Shown here: positions 6,833 to 16,091 of the stretch, in pieces
Numbering within the stretch: position 1 is the stretch's first letter
How the letters are laid out: each line of letters opens with the position of its first letter
DNA from: Bacillus sp. AFS073361
Lineage (GTDB): Bacteria; Bacillota; Bacilli; Bacillales; Cytobacillaceae
NCBI RefSeq assembly: GCF_002567005.1
Contig: NZ_NUZU01000043.1
Coordinates: forward strand, 1 to 51,646
Length of the DNA: 51,646 bases
Reading direction: 5' to 3'
Program-made: the position numbers and the translations under genes
Notes under the pieces: generated by a model
What the model was told of the DNA's origin: nothing
The model's input: only the letters and a program-made list of their open reading frames with translations
The model's database searches: none

Positions 6833-8128
6833 ATGAAATTTATTAATTCAGAAAGATTACATAATGAAGCACTTGAACATATTGTGGGCGGAGTAAACAG
6901 TCCATCACGTTCCTATAAAGCCGTAGGCGGCGGAGCACCCGTTGTAATGGAACGGGCTCAAGGGGCATACTTTTGGGATGTGGACGGAAACCAATATATT
7001 GACTATCTAGCTGCCTATGGGCCAATTATCACTGGTCATGCCCATCCCCACATTACTGAAGCAATCAAACACGCCGCAGAAAGTGGTGTATTATATGGAA
7101 CACCCACACCACATGAAGTTAAATTTGCAAAAATGTTGAAAGAAGCCATTCCTTCGATGGAAAAAGTTCGGTTTGTAAACTCTGGGACAGAAGCTGTCAT
7201 GACAACAATACGCGTTGCCCGGGCTTATACTGGAAGGGATAAAATCATTAAATTCGCAGGCTGTTATCATGGTCACTCTGACCTTGTCCTGGTTGCGGCA
7301 GGCTCCGGTCCATCTACATTAGGTACACCAGATTCTGCAGGTGTCCCAAAAAGTATTGCACAAGAAGTAATAACAGTACCTTTTAATGATATTGAACCAT
7401 TTAAAGAAGCTTTAGAGAAATGGGGGGACCAAATTGCTGGTGTATTAGTGGAGCCCATCGTCGGAAACTTCGGGATCGTCGAACCAAAACCTGGATTTCT
7501 ACAGCAGGTCAATGACTTAACCCATGAAGCAGGTGCGCTTGTGATTTATGATGAGGTCATTACAGCGTTTCGGTTTATGTACGGTGGTGCCCAAAATTTA
7601 TTAGGAATCGAACCTGATTTAACCGTCCTTGGAAAAATAATTGGCGGCGGTCTTCCAATTGGCGCGTATGGTGGACGGAAAGAAATTATGGAAACAGTTG
7701 CCCCGCTGGGCCCTGCCTATCAAGCAGGAACGATGGCAGGAAATCCAGCTTCCATCCTATCTGGAATTGCCTGTCTCGAAGTCCTAAAACAAGAAGGAAT
7801 TTATGATTATCTAGACCGTTTAGGTGCCATTCTTGAGAATGGGATTTTAGAGGCTGCGAAAGAATATAATATCGACATAACAATCAATCGATTGAAAGGT
7901 GCTCTAACTATTTATTTTACAAAGGAAAAAATTGAAAACTATGTTCAAGCAGAAAATACAGACGGAGAAACATTTGCAAAGTTCTTTAAGCATATGCTCC
8001 ATCAAGGAATAAATCTTGCTCCATCCAAATATGAAGCATGGTTTTTAACAATCGCACATACAGTTGAGGATATTGAGGCTACTTTACATGCAGTAAGAAA
8101 TGCATTTTCTTTACTCTCGAACGAATAA
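6833..8128 (+). CDS. gsaB: Glutamate-1-semialdehyde 2,1-aminomutase (GsaB/HemL)
   Basis: This 431-residue PLP enzyme converts glutamate-1-semialdehyde into 5-aminolevulinate in the C5 haem pathway. The PLP lysine is about K268 in VLGKIIGGGLPIGAYGG, with NSGTEAVMTTIRVAR binding phosphate and GTMAGNP near the C-terminal half. ATG 6833 follows GGAGGG. Its position, monocistronic and away from a hem operon, matches B. subtilis gsaB, the second aminomutase paralogue. It ends in a perfect hairpin terminator. A convincing promoter was not found. No truncation is visible. Confidence 0.93.
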   Translation: MKFINSERLHNEALEHIVGGVNSPSRSYKAVGGGAPVVMERAQGAYFWDVDGNQYIDYLAAYGPIITGHAHPHITEAIKHAAESGVLYGTPTPHEVKFAKMLKEAIPSMEKVRFVNSGTEAVMTTIRVARAYTGRDKIIKFAGCYHGHSDLVLVAAGSGPSTLGTPDSAGVPKSIAQEVITVPFNDIEPFKEALEKWGDQIAGVLVEPIVGNFGIVEPKPGFLQQVNDLTHEAGALVIYDEVITAFRFMYGGAQNLLGIEPDLTVLGKIIGGGLPIGAYGGRKEIMETVAPLGPAYQAGTMAGNPASILSGIACLEVLKQEGIYDYLDRLGAILENGILEAAKEYNIDITINRLKGALTIYFTKEKIENYVQAENTDGETFAKFFKHMLHQGINLAPSKYEAWFLTIAHTVEDIEATLHAVRNAFSLLSNE

Positions 8129-8147
8129 ATATACAATTTTTATGCAC

Positions 8148-8178
8148 AAAAGGAAGTGGAAATCACTTCCTTTTATTC
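8148..8178 (+). terminator. gsaB terminator
   Basis: Arms AAAAGGAAGTG (8148-8158) and CACTTCCTTTT (8164-8174) form a perfect 11-bp stem with a five-base loop, followed by ATTCTTTT. Confidence 0.9.
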
Positions 8179-8190
8179 TTTTAAACCCTT

Positions 8191-8204
8191 TGAAAACGTT
8201 TACA
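8191..8204. promoter_or_regulatory. CcpA catabolite-responsive element (CRE) upstream of glutamate synthase
   Basis: TGAAAACGTTTACA matches the CRE consensus TGWAANCGNTNWCA at every defined position. It lies between the gsaB terminator and the putative GOGAT promoter, about 70 bp upstream of that -35, a position more compatible with activation than with blocking. Confidence 0.7.
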
Positions 8205-8274
8205 TTAACATATTCACTAATCAAATCAGTGCCTTTTATCCACTATTTTCTTATCCAAAATAATGTATATTTAT

Positions 8275-8303
8275 TTGATTTCTGAAAATTCTTATGATAC
8301 TAT
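8275..8303 (+). promoter_or_regulatory. Putative promoter of the glutamate synthase gene
   Basis: TTGATT (8275-8280), a 17-base spacer and TACTAT (8298-8303). The -10 matches only four of six positions, which would fit a promoter that needs an activator. Confidence 0.45.
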
Positions 8304-8411
8304 TAAATTACTAATTTTTTAATTTATCCTTTAACTATATACCCCGTTAAAGTGACAAACGAATACACAACCACGAATTTATACTTAAACTTTTAGTTTC
8401 ATAGGAGGTGA

Positions 8412-8435
8412 ATGGCCTTAGTAGATTACTGCTAA
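8412..8435 (+). CDS. Possible seven-codon leader ORF (MALVDYC) before glutamate synthase
   Basis: The only strong ribosome site here, AGGAGGTG (8403-8410), is followed three bases later by ATG 8412, which opens a seven-residue frame ending in TAA at 8435. The glutamate synthase ATGs at 8444 and 8447 lie 8-11 bases after that stop in another frame and have no ribosome site of their own. Re-initiation from the leader is therefore plausible. The short SD-to-ATG spacing is a weakness, and a base error in the sequence would be an alternative. Confidence 0.4.
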   Translation: MALVDYC

Positions 8436-8443
8436 AGCCTAAT

Positions 8444-11400
8444 ATGATGACACAAAAATGGACCCCTTCCCTATTTAAAGATTTCCACAAACAAGAACAT
8501 GATGCTTGCGGAATCGTTGCATGTCTTGAAAAATCTAAGCGTCCAACTAGAAAAAATATATTTGATTGTATAGACGCGCTTGTGACCATGAATCATCGCG
8601 CTGGATTTATAAATGGTGAAGGCGATGGTGTCGGCATTCATACCGATATCCCAGTGGAGCTTTGGAAAGAAAAATTGCTTCAAGCAGGTCAAGAACCAAC
8701 ACTTGCTGAAAAAGATGAATTTGCTGTTGGGCATGTTTTTATTAGTCAAAAAGTAAACTGGAAAACTACCAAACAGGAATTACTTAATAAGCTAGAGAAA
8801 TACGGCTTTGATGTAGTATTTGAATCAGATCAAGTAACGGATTCTTCTGCACTTGGCCCAATCGCCATCCAGGAAAATCCTATTTTCTGGCAATTTGCCT
8901 GTCTTTCTTCAATAACTGGCCAAGAATTAACCAAGAGCCTTTTCGAAGTATTAATTGATTTTGAATCGAATGATCAAGTTCATGTTGCTTCATTAAGTCA
9001 CAACCATGTCGTATACAAGGTAATGGGTGCAGGAGATATTCTCCCACGTTTCTACCATGACCTTGCGAATCCACTTGTGGCTTCAACCATGACGCTTGGA
9101 CATAATCGTTATTCTACAAATACTTTATCAAGCTTCTTCAGAGTACAGCCATTTAGTGTTCTTGGACATAATGGAGAAATTAATACCATTGCCAAACTTC
9201 GAGATGAAGCAAGAATGATTGGTGTACCCCTTGTCAAAGATGGCAGTGACTCTCAAGATTTAAGCCGGACAATGGAAACATTAATTTGCCGCGAAGGTTT
9301 TTCATTATTTGAAGCAATCGATGTTTTATTCCCGCCAATCATCAATGAAATTAAGGCATATCCTGAAAATCTTCAAGATTTATATACTTACCTAAGAGAA
9401 GCATGGGGGCATTTTGCTCAAGGTCCTGCAGGGATTATTTCAAGATATGGTGATGAAGCCGTATTTAGTGTTGATGCACTAGGACTCCGTCCGCTGTGGA
9501 TGCTCGAGACAGAAAGCTCTTATTTATTTTCCTCTGAACCAGGAATCATTTCTTCGAGCGAATATGTTAACGAACCAAAGCCTTTAGCACCAGGTGAAAA
9601 GGTTGGCTTTAAATGGAATGGTGAAACGCTGGAGGTTTTTGAGCAAGATCGTTTTCAAACTGAAGTCTATTCCCGTTTTTCTGAGAAGTTAAATATTAGT
9701 GAGGTTAGGGCTCGTTTGCTACCTCCTTCATTAGGAAAAACAGTTACGATGACATATCCTGACAAAATCCATAATGGACAATATAAAGCATTTGGCTGGG
9801 AACGAGATCATATTCAATTAATCGAACAAATGGCGGAAAAAGGTGTGGAACCAATTCGATCTCTTGGTCATGATGCACCACTAGCTGCACTTAACCCAGA
9901 AAGAAAAAATATTGCTGATTATTTTAAAGAAAGTGTTGCGGTTGTAACGAATCCTGCAATTGACCGGGACCGTGAGACTGAACATTTTTCAACACGTGTC
10001 ATTATTGGAAAGCGTCCAACTCTATTCAATAAAGAAAATAGCGAAACAGTTATTGAATTAACTACCCCTTTATTATTGGAAGGGAAAGCAGGCTATGACT
10101 TATCTGAGAGTTTAAATCAACCAAGTTTTGATCAAGTTGTCTCTCATTTTCAGGCACGGAAGCTTGTAACTTTTATTTCTGCTACATTCAGTAAAGAAGA
10201 AAAATTAGAGCAAGCGTTAGAAAGACTTGCAAATGAAGCCGTTCAGGCAGTTCAAGCAGGAAAAACTTTACTTGTTCTTGATGATGCAAAAGCACATCAG
10301 GAAGATTCTTATTGGATTGATCCGCATTTAGTAACTTCAGTCATTGATCAGGCACTTGTTAAAGCAGAAATAAGAAGAGAATGTTCTTTAGTCCTACGTT
10401 CTGCTGCCATTCGTTCACTTCATGACATCATTACGGCATTCGGATTAGGTGCAGACTTAATCAGCCCTTACTATATGTTCCTAACGGTTCTTGACGAGAC
10501 ATCAAAACCTCTAATAAACCTTTATAGTGCACTTACTAAAGGGCTAGAAAAAGTAATTTCAACAATTGGTATTCATGAACTACGCGGATATGGCCGATTA
10601 TTCTCAAGTATCGGCTTACATGAGGATATTGCCAATCTATTAAAAATTGTTAACTTTTTTGGTTCGAAAGAACTTGAAACTGATTTTGAAGCAATGAAAC
10701 TTGATGCTTTATCAAGAGCCGAAGATTACCACAATGAAAAGGAAAGAGTCGGAAAGACTTTCCATCTCTTCCCACGGATTTGGAAGGCAATTGGTGAAGT
10801 AGCATCTACTGGAGATTACGATGTTTATCGTGATAAAATCACCGAACAAGAAACAGAGAATCCAACAACGATCCGTCATTTAATTCAGCTTAAACCAAGT
10901 AATAAACAGTTAGTACCAGAAGATGTCGACCTTCGTGTCGGTGACCATGATTTACCGTTCATTATTTCTTCCATGTCCTTTGGTTCTCAGAATGAAACAG
11001 CATTTAGAGCCTATGCCGAAGGTGCAGACCGTTTAAATATGGTTAGCTTAAATGGTGAAGGCGGAGAAATTAAAGATATGCTCGGTAAGTATCCAAAAAC
11101 AAGAGGTCAGCAGATTGCCTCAGGAAGATTTGGTGTAAATGCTGAACTTCTTAACTCTTCTAACCTATTAGAAATTAAAATTGGTCAGGGGGCAAAGCCT
11201 GGTGAAGGTGGTCATCTTCCAGGTTCGAAGGTTACAGCAAAGGTTGCTGAAGCACGTAATGCAACCCTAGGTTCCGATTTGATCTCTCCATCTAACAATC
11301 ACGATATCTACTCAATTGAAGACTTAGCGCAAATGATCTTAGAATTGAAGACGGCAAATGATCAAGCAAAAATTGCAGTTAAAGTCCCTGTTGTACCGAA

Positions 11401-12916
11401 CATTGGAACAATTGCAGTTGGTATTGCAAAAGCAGGAGCAGATATTATCACTTTGAGCGGATTCGATGGCGGAACAGGTGCTGCAAGAATTCACGCACTA
11501 CAGCATGTTGGATTACCAGTTGAAATTGGCGTAAAAGCTGCCCATAATGCCCTGCTTGAAAGCGGCCTTCGTCACAAAGTAGAACTTTGGGCTGACGGCG
11601 GTATGAAAAGTGCAATGGACGTTATGAAAATTATGCTCCTTGGTGCTAACCGTGTTGGCTTTGGGACATTATCGATGCTGGCAATTGGTTGTACGACCTG
11701 CCGTGGCTGTCATTTAGATACTTGTCACGTCGGTATTGCCACTCAAATTGAATCAGAAGCACAGGCAAAAGAACACGGTCTACGACGTTTTGTTCCAAGA
11801 CAATTAGATTTAGCTGTACAAGGAATAATGAATCTCTTTACTGCATTTGCAACAGAATTAAAGAGTCTATCGGCTTCCATTGGAGTTCGCAATCTACAAG
11901 ATGCAGTTGGTCGTTCTGATTTATTAGAGCAAATGAAAGGCCAGGGTCAACTTAGCCTCTCTTATTTGCTAAAACCATTAGAAATCAGCCAATTTGCTAA
12001 AACAGAAGCGTCAAAATCAATTGAAGAGGTGCAAATGCAAGTAGCTGTCGGAGCAGAATACTTAGATGGCAGTGTGGACCAATTACACTCTTCTCGTGAA
12101 TTCACTAGTGTTACATCCGAACAGCGAGTACTTGGAAGTCGTGTATCTTGTCACCGTGTCCGCGGAAGATTAGATGGTTCTTATAAGCAGTTACCATCGG
12201 TTCAGCTTAATTATAAAGACGGTTCCATTCCTGGAAATGGCTTAGGTGCCTATAATAGTGAAGGAATCGAAATCACTGTTAATGGCGGCGGTCAAGACGG
12301 CGTTGGAAAAACATCCTTTGGTGGGAATATCCAAATATTAAAATCAAAAGGTAAGAATGGTCAATACTATAATGGTTCGGTAGGAAAAGGGTTCGGCTAT
12401 GGTGCTCAAAAGGGACTTCTTATCGCGCAAGGAAATGCAGACGCAAGAGCTGGAATACGACTTTCTGGTGCAGATTTAATCATCGGTGGTACAGTTAAAA
12501 AGCCACTTCCGGAAAATGAAGGTGGGAATATCGGTTCAAATGCAAACATCAAAGGGTTTGCCTTTGAATATATGACAAATGGCCGCGGCCTTGTACTCGG
12601 TGACCCAGGTCCATGGATTTGCGCAGGAATGACAGGCGGGGTTGTTTATATTCGTCAGCAGCCAGAAATGGGATTAACCAGAGAAGCCATTCAGAGAAGA
12701 ATTGCTAAAGGTGCAAAAGTTTCAATTGTTGATCTAAATGAAAAGGGCAAACAGGATATTAACGAACTTTTAGGTAAATATACTGACCTGCTCGAACAGA
12801 ACGGTCAGACAGAGGAAGCACAGCAGCTTCGTGCACTACTAACGAATGTTGAAAATCACTTTGTGCAAGTACTTCCTGTCAAAGAGCAAGCTGATCCATC
12901 TGTATCTACAGAATGA
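8444..12916 (+). CDS. Glutamate synthase large (alpha) subunit-like protein, stand-alone
   Basis: This protein of about 1490 residues has the full large-subunit architecture. A class II amidotransferase domain begins with HDACGIVA, Cys22 becoming the N-terminal nucleophile after removal of a short propeptide, and RYSTNT and HNGEINT are intact. A central domain and an FMN domain follow, with 3Fe-4S ligands C1083, C1089 and C1094 (GCTTCRGCHLDTC, with an extra Cys1086). The C-terminal beta-helix has repeated G-x-G segments. It should make glutamate from glutamine and 2-oxoglutarate. No beta (small) subunit gene is adjacent, and the sequence is clearly divergent from B. subtilis GltA, so the electron donor (ferredoxin, or a distant GltD) is unknown. 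The start at 8444 or 8447 is chosen by homology-like HDACG spacing; GTG 8408 lies inside the ribosome site. Confidence 0.85.
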   Translation: MMTQKWTPSLFKDFHKQEHDACGIVACLEKSKRPTRKNIFDCIDALVTMNHRAGFINGEGDGVGIHTDIPVELWKEKLLQAGQEPTLAEKDEFAVGHVFISQKVNWKTTKQELLNKLEKYGFDVVFESDQVTDSSALGPIAIQENPIFWQFACLSSITGQELTKSLFEVLIDFESNDQVHVASLSHNHVVYKVMGAGDILPRFYHDLANPLVASTMTLGHNRYSTNTLSSFFRVQPFSVLGHNGEINTIAKLRDEARMIGVPLVKDGSDSQDLSRTMETLICREGFSLFEAIDVLFPPIINEIKAYPENLQDLYTYLREAWGHFAQGPAGIISRYGDEAVFSVDALGLRPLWMLETESSYLFSSEPGIISSSEYVNEPKPLAPGEKVGFKWNGETLEVFEQDRFQTEVYSRFSEKLNISEVRARLLPPSLGKTVTMTYPDKIHNGQYKAFGWERDHIQLIEQMAEKGVEPIRSLGHDAPLAALNPERKNIADYFKESVAVVTNPAIDRDRETEHFSTRVIIGKRPTLFNKENSETVIELTTPLLLEGKAGYDLSESLNQPSFDQVVSHFQARKLVTFISATFSKEEKLEQALERLANEAVQAVQAGKTLLVLDDAKAHQEDSYWIDPHLVTSVIDQALVKAEIRRECSLVLRSAAIRSLHDIITAFGLGADLISPYYMFLTVLDETSKPLINLYSALTKGLEKVISTIGIHELRGYGRLFSSIGLHEDIANLLKIVNFFGSKELETDFEAMKLDALSRAEDYHNEKERVGKTFHLFPRIWKAIGEVASTGDYDVYRDKITEQETENPTTIRHLIQLKPSNKQLVPEDVDLRVGDHDLPFIISSMSFGSQNETAFRAYAEGADRLNMVSLNGEGGEIKDMLGKYPKTRGQQIASGRFGVNAELLNSSNLLEIKIGQGAKPGEGGHLPGSKVTAKVAEARNATLGSDLISPSNNHDIYSIEDLAQMILELKTANDQAKIAVKVPVVPNIGTIAVGIAKAGADIITLSGFDGGTGAARIHALQHVGLPVEIGVKAAHNALLESGLRHKVELWADGGMKSAMDVMKIMLLGANRVGFGTLSMLAIGCTTCRGCHLDTCHVGIATQIESEAQAKEHGLRRFVPRQLDLAVQGIMNLFTAFATELKSLSASIGVRNLQDAVGRSDLLEQMKGQGQLSLSYLLKPLEISQFAKTEASKSIEEVQMQVAVGAEYLDGSVDQLHSSREFTSVTSEQRVLGSRVSCHRVRGRLDGSYKQLPSVQLNYKDGSIPGNGLGAYNSEGIEITVNGGGQDGVGKTSFGGNIQILKSKGKNGQYYNGSVGKGFGYGAQKGLLIAQGNADARAGIRLSGADLIIGGTVKKPLPENEGGNIGSNANIKGFAFEYMTNGRGLVLGDPGPWICAGMTGGVVYIRQQPEMGLTREAIQRRIAKGAKVSIVDLNEKGKQDINELLGKYTDLLEQNGQTEEAQQLRALLTNVENHFVQVLPVKEQADPSVSTE

Positions 12917-12933
12917 TTTATAGAAACAAGTTT

Positions 12934-12966
12934 AAGGACGTCCGCTTTTTTAGCGGACGTTTTTTT
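12934..12966 (+). terminator. Glutamate synthase terminator
   Basis: ACGTCCGC (12938-12945) and GCGGACGT (12953-12960) form a perfect GC-rich stem extended by A-T and G-T pairs, followed by six to seven T. Confidence 0.9.
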
Positions 12967-13013
12967 ATTCCAACTTTTTTTAACAAATATCAAAAAAATT
13001 CATTTGATATCTC

Positions 13014-13042
13014 TTGATAATATGGGGTAATCCATGTATAGT
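13014..13042 (+). promoter_or_regulatory. ygaE promoter
   Basis: TTGATA (13014-13019), a 17-base spacer and TATAGT (13037-13042), each five of six to consensus, 43 bp before the start codon. Confidence 0.75.
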
Positions 13043-13085
13043 AAAATTTTGCTTAAGAAAACCTTTTGAAAGGAAACCAATTAGA

Positions 13086-14159
13086 ATGAAGTTAGGTGCC
13101 CGCATATTAAAAACGGGAATTGCTATTGTACTCTCACTTTACTTAGGTCAGTTGTTACACTCTCCCTCACCGGTATTCGCTGGCATTGCCGCCATATTCG
13201 CGATTCAACCAACCATTTATCGTTCCTATTTAACGATTATTGAACAAATTCAAGGAAATCTTATTGGGGCATTACTCGCAGTCGCTTTTGTTCTTCTCTT
13301 GGGAAATCATATTATTGTGATTGGATTAGCAGCAATTATTGTCATTGCCATTAATTTAAAGCTTAAACTTGAAAATACAATTGGATTATCGCTTGTTACA
13401 TTAATTTCGATAATGGAAACCCCGGGTGGAAATTTCATTCCATTTGCTGGAATCCGCTTTTCGACCATTATGATTGGTGTATTTTCTGCCTTTATAGTTA
13501 ATCTTTTGTTTATGCCTCCAAGGTATGAAAACAAACTTTACTTCAAAATGACGAGTACGACTGAAGAAATCATTAGATGGATTCGGTTAAGCACACGTCA
13601 TGACTTTGATCATAATCTACTAAAATCAGATATTGTAAAATTAAAAGAGAATATTATTCAAATGAATCAATTTTACACGATGTATAGAGAAGAACGCAGC
13701 TATTTTAAGAAAAAGAGCTTAGAAAAATCACGTAAGCTTGTTATCTATAGGCAAATGCATTCAGCTGCCAAGAAGGCACTCGATACATTAAAAAGGCTTC
13801 ATCGTTTTGAGAATGAATTATTACATCTTCCAGCGTCATTTCAGCAAGCCATACAAGAACAATTGGATTGTCTCATTTACCATCATGAACAACTTATGCT
13901 TAGATTCATTGGTAAAATTCCAACCTCTCCCACTGATTCTGAAAATAATGTTTGCTTAAATAAAAAGCAATTATTTGATTTGTTTTTACTCCACCAACAA
14001 AAATTTACTGAGCAAGACCAGCCGCATTTATTTCATACAATGCAAATCATAGCTTCGATTATCGATTATGGCGAACAGGTTGAACACTTAGATACTTTAA
14101 TTACAAGTTTTCATTCATATCATCATAATGAAGTATTGATTGAAGAAGACATTCTATAA
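13086..14159 (+). CDS. ygaE: Aromatic acid exporter/FUSC-like membrane protein YgaE
   Basis: This protein of 357 residues belongs to the aromatic-acid exporter family (DUF939/FUSC-like). The N-terminal half contains about five to six hydrophobic segments (residues 10-145). The C-terminal half is a soluble helical domain rich in His, Lys and Glu. The start chosen is ATG 13086 after AAAGGAAA, giving MKLGARILKTG; the frame is open upstream but lies in the promoter. It has its own promoter and shares a bidirectional terminator with the convergent ygaD. Transport of p-hydroxybenzoate-like acids is inferred from family only. Confidence 0.8.
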   Translation: MKLGARILKTGIAIVLSLYLGQLLHSPSPVFAGIAAIFAIQPTIYRSYLTIIEQIQGNLIGALLAVAFVLLLGNHIIVIGLAAIIVIAINLKLKLENTIGLSLVTLISIMETPGGNFIPFAGIRFSTIMIGVFSAFIVNLLFMPPRYENKLYFKMTSTTEEIIRWIRLSTRHDFDHNLLKSDIVKLKENIIQMNQFYTMYREERSYFKKKSLEKSRKLVIYRQMHSAAKKALDTLKRLHRFENELLHLPASFQQAIQEQLDCLIYHHEQLMLRFIGKIPTSPTDSENNVCLNKKQLFDLFLLHQQKFTEQDQPHLFHTMQIIASIIDYGEQVEHLDTLITSFHSYHHNEVLIEEDIL

Positions 14160-14198
14160 AAAGAAACCGAAGCATTTATTCTGCTTCGGTTTCTTTTT
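14158..14198. terminator. Bidirectional terminator overlapping the ygaE and ygaD 3' ends
   Basis: Arms 14158-14174 and 14182-14198 form a perfect 17-bp stem flanked by A-runs and T-runs, so it works both ways. One arm and the loop overlap the last codons of ygaD. Confidence 0.92.
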
Positions 14199-15942
14199 GT
14201 TCTAATTGTTGAACTTGAAAAAGTTTATAGTAATTCCCTTGTTTCGCCATTAACTCATCATGTGTCCCTATTTCTACGATTTGACCATGTTCAATCAGGA
14301 CAATTCGATTGGCATGAGTTATGGTGGATAATCGGTGTGCAACGATAAAAGTGGTCCTATCCTTAGCTAATGCTTCAAGTGATTCTTGTATTGCATGCTC
14401 ACTCTCCAGATCCAGAGCAGATGTTGCCTCGTCAAGTATTAAGATAGGCGGATTTTTTAAAAAGACTCGGGCAATCGCCACTCGTTGTTTCTGTCCTCCT
14501 GAAAGCTTAACTCCTCGTTCTCCGACCCTAGTATTGTACCCTTCAGAAAGGTTTAAGATAAACTCATCAGCATTAGCAGCTTTTGCAGCCATATAGACCT
14601 CTTCTTCAGCTGCATCTGGCTTCGCCAATAAAATATTATCCATTACCGATTCACTAAACAAAAGATTATCCTGAAAAACGACACCAATTTTGTCCCGTAG
14701 AGATTGAACCTTAAAGTTTCTGATATCTATCCCGTCTAATGTGATTCTCCCACTTGTCACATCATAAAAACGGGGAATCAAACTAACTAGCGTTGACTTC
14801 CCCCCGCCGCTCATTCCTACCAGGGCAATTGTTTCCCCCTTTTTCACATGTAAAGTAATATCTTTCAAGACTCTCTCTTCGTTTGCTTCGTAGCTAAAAG
14901 ACACATTTTCAAATGAAATATCACCGTGTACTTGATTACAAACTTGAGCATCTGGGGAATCAACGATATCATACTTCTCATCTAAAAATTCAAACACCCT
15001 GTCCATTGATGCAAATGATTGAGTAATTGTTGTAGAGGAATTAACTAATCTTCGCAATGGATTGTAGAGCTTATCAATATAGGCAAAAAATGCAACCATC
15101 GTCCCTAATGATAGCTGGTTCTGAATGACAAGATAAGCAGAATAGCCAATCACAATTAATGGGGCAATATCTGTAATGGTATTAACTGCAGAAAATGCCT
15201 TTGCATTCCAGCTGGTATGCTGTAAGGCCTTTTCCAAGAAATTCTTATTTTGCTTATCAAATTGACTCTGTTCAAAATCTTCTATCGCAAAGCTTTTAAT
15301 TACCGGCATACCTTGAACACGCTCATGCAAATAACTTTGCACCTCCGCAAGTGCTTGTGAACGTTGCCGAGTCAGCTTACGTAGATTCCCAAAAAAATAA
15401 CTAATCGAAAATGCGTAAAGTGGAAACAACAATATTGATACGAACGTTAGCTTAACACTCATTGAAAACATAAGAATAATGGCGATAATAATTGTGGCAA
15501 TATCCAGCCAAAGATTCATTAATCCGGAAATGACAAACGTTTTCGTCTGTTCCACATCATTAATGACACGTGAGATTATTTCCCCCGCACGATTATTTGA
15601 AAAATATTTAAAACTTAACTTTTGAATGTGAGTATACATCGTATCACGAATATCATAAAGGATTTTACTTGAAGTCCACTGGGCAAAATATTGACGGTAA
15701 TATTCAATCGGCGGTCGCAGGATGACAAAAACAACAAGCATAATAACCAGAATGAATAAGAGCTTTTCAAGCTTCTCGTCGTGAGAAAGAGTATGACTAC
15801 CTACAATGTCATCCACAACATATTTAATCAATAGTGGTATCATAAGCGGAATAGAAAATTTAATTACCCCAATGATGATTGTCCCTATCACCTGGAACCG
15901 ATACGGTTTTACAAATTGCAGATACCTAAGAATACTGCTCAA
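14176..15942 (-). CDS. ygaD: ABC-B family exporter YgaD (fused membrane and ATPase domains)
   Basis: This 588-residue half-transporter resembles MsbA/LmrA/BmrA-type multidrug or lipid exporters. Six transmembrane helices fill about residues 15-310. The ATPase follows: Walker A GMSGGGKST, signature LSGGQKQR, Walker B LILDEATSALD and the switch His in VAHR. It would act as a homodimer, or pair with a distant partner. It starts at TTG 15942 after GGAGGG with five-base spacing. It lies between ygaE and ygaC as in B. subtilis. The substrate is unknown. Confidence 0.88.
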   Translation of the reverse strand: MSSILRYLQFVKPYRFQVIGTIIIGVIKFSIPLMIPLLIKYVVDDIVGSHTLSHDEKLEKLLFILVIMLVVFVILRPPIEYYRQYFAQWTSSKILYDIRDTMYTHIQKLSFKYFSNNRAGEIISRVINDVEQTKTFVISGLMNLWLDIATIIIAIILMFSMSVKLTFVSILLFPLYAFSISYFFGNLRKLTRQRSQALAEVQSYLHERVQGMPVIKSFAIEDFEQSQFDKQNKNFLEKALQHTSWNAKAFSAVNTITDIAPLIVIGYSAYLVIQNQLSLGTMVAFFAYIDKLYNPLRRLVNSSTTITQSFASMDRVFEFLDEKYDIVDSPDAQVCNQVHGDISFENVSFSYEANEERVLKDITLHVKKGETIALVGMSGGGKSTLVSLIPRFYDVTSGRITLDGIDIRNFKVQSLRDKIGVVFQDNLLFSESVMDNILLAKPDAAEEEVYMAAKAANADEFILNLSEGYNTRVGERGVKLSGGQKQRVAIARVFLKNPPILILDEATSALDLESEHAIQESLEALAKDRTTFIVAHRLSTITHANRIVLIEHGQIVEIGTHDELMAKQGNYYKLFQVQQLEQKETEAE

Positions 15943-16042
15943 AATAGCCCTCCTTTCAAAAAATAATAAGAAGCATGCTATACCAATTACTTTTTTACAA
16001 TAATAAAATCACATTGTTTGCTTCCTTTACACAAAAGCAAAT

Positions 16043-16068
16043 AAAAACCTGTTGATTACATCAACAGG
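16043..16068 (-). terminator. ntdP (ygaC) terminator
   Basis: CCTGTTGA and TCAACAGG (16048-16055, 16061-16068) form a perfect stem; on the minus strand it is followed by TTTTTATTT. Confidence 0.85.
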
Positions 16069-16091
16069 CGCGTAATATCCTCTTTACCCAT

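Noticed and set aside
8175..8407. Possible riboswitch or T-box before glutamate synthase
   Set aside because: No T-box, glutamine or other riboswitch signature was found; only the CRE, a weak promoter and the leader ORF are supportable.
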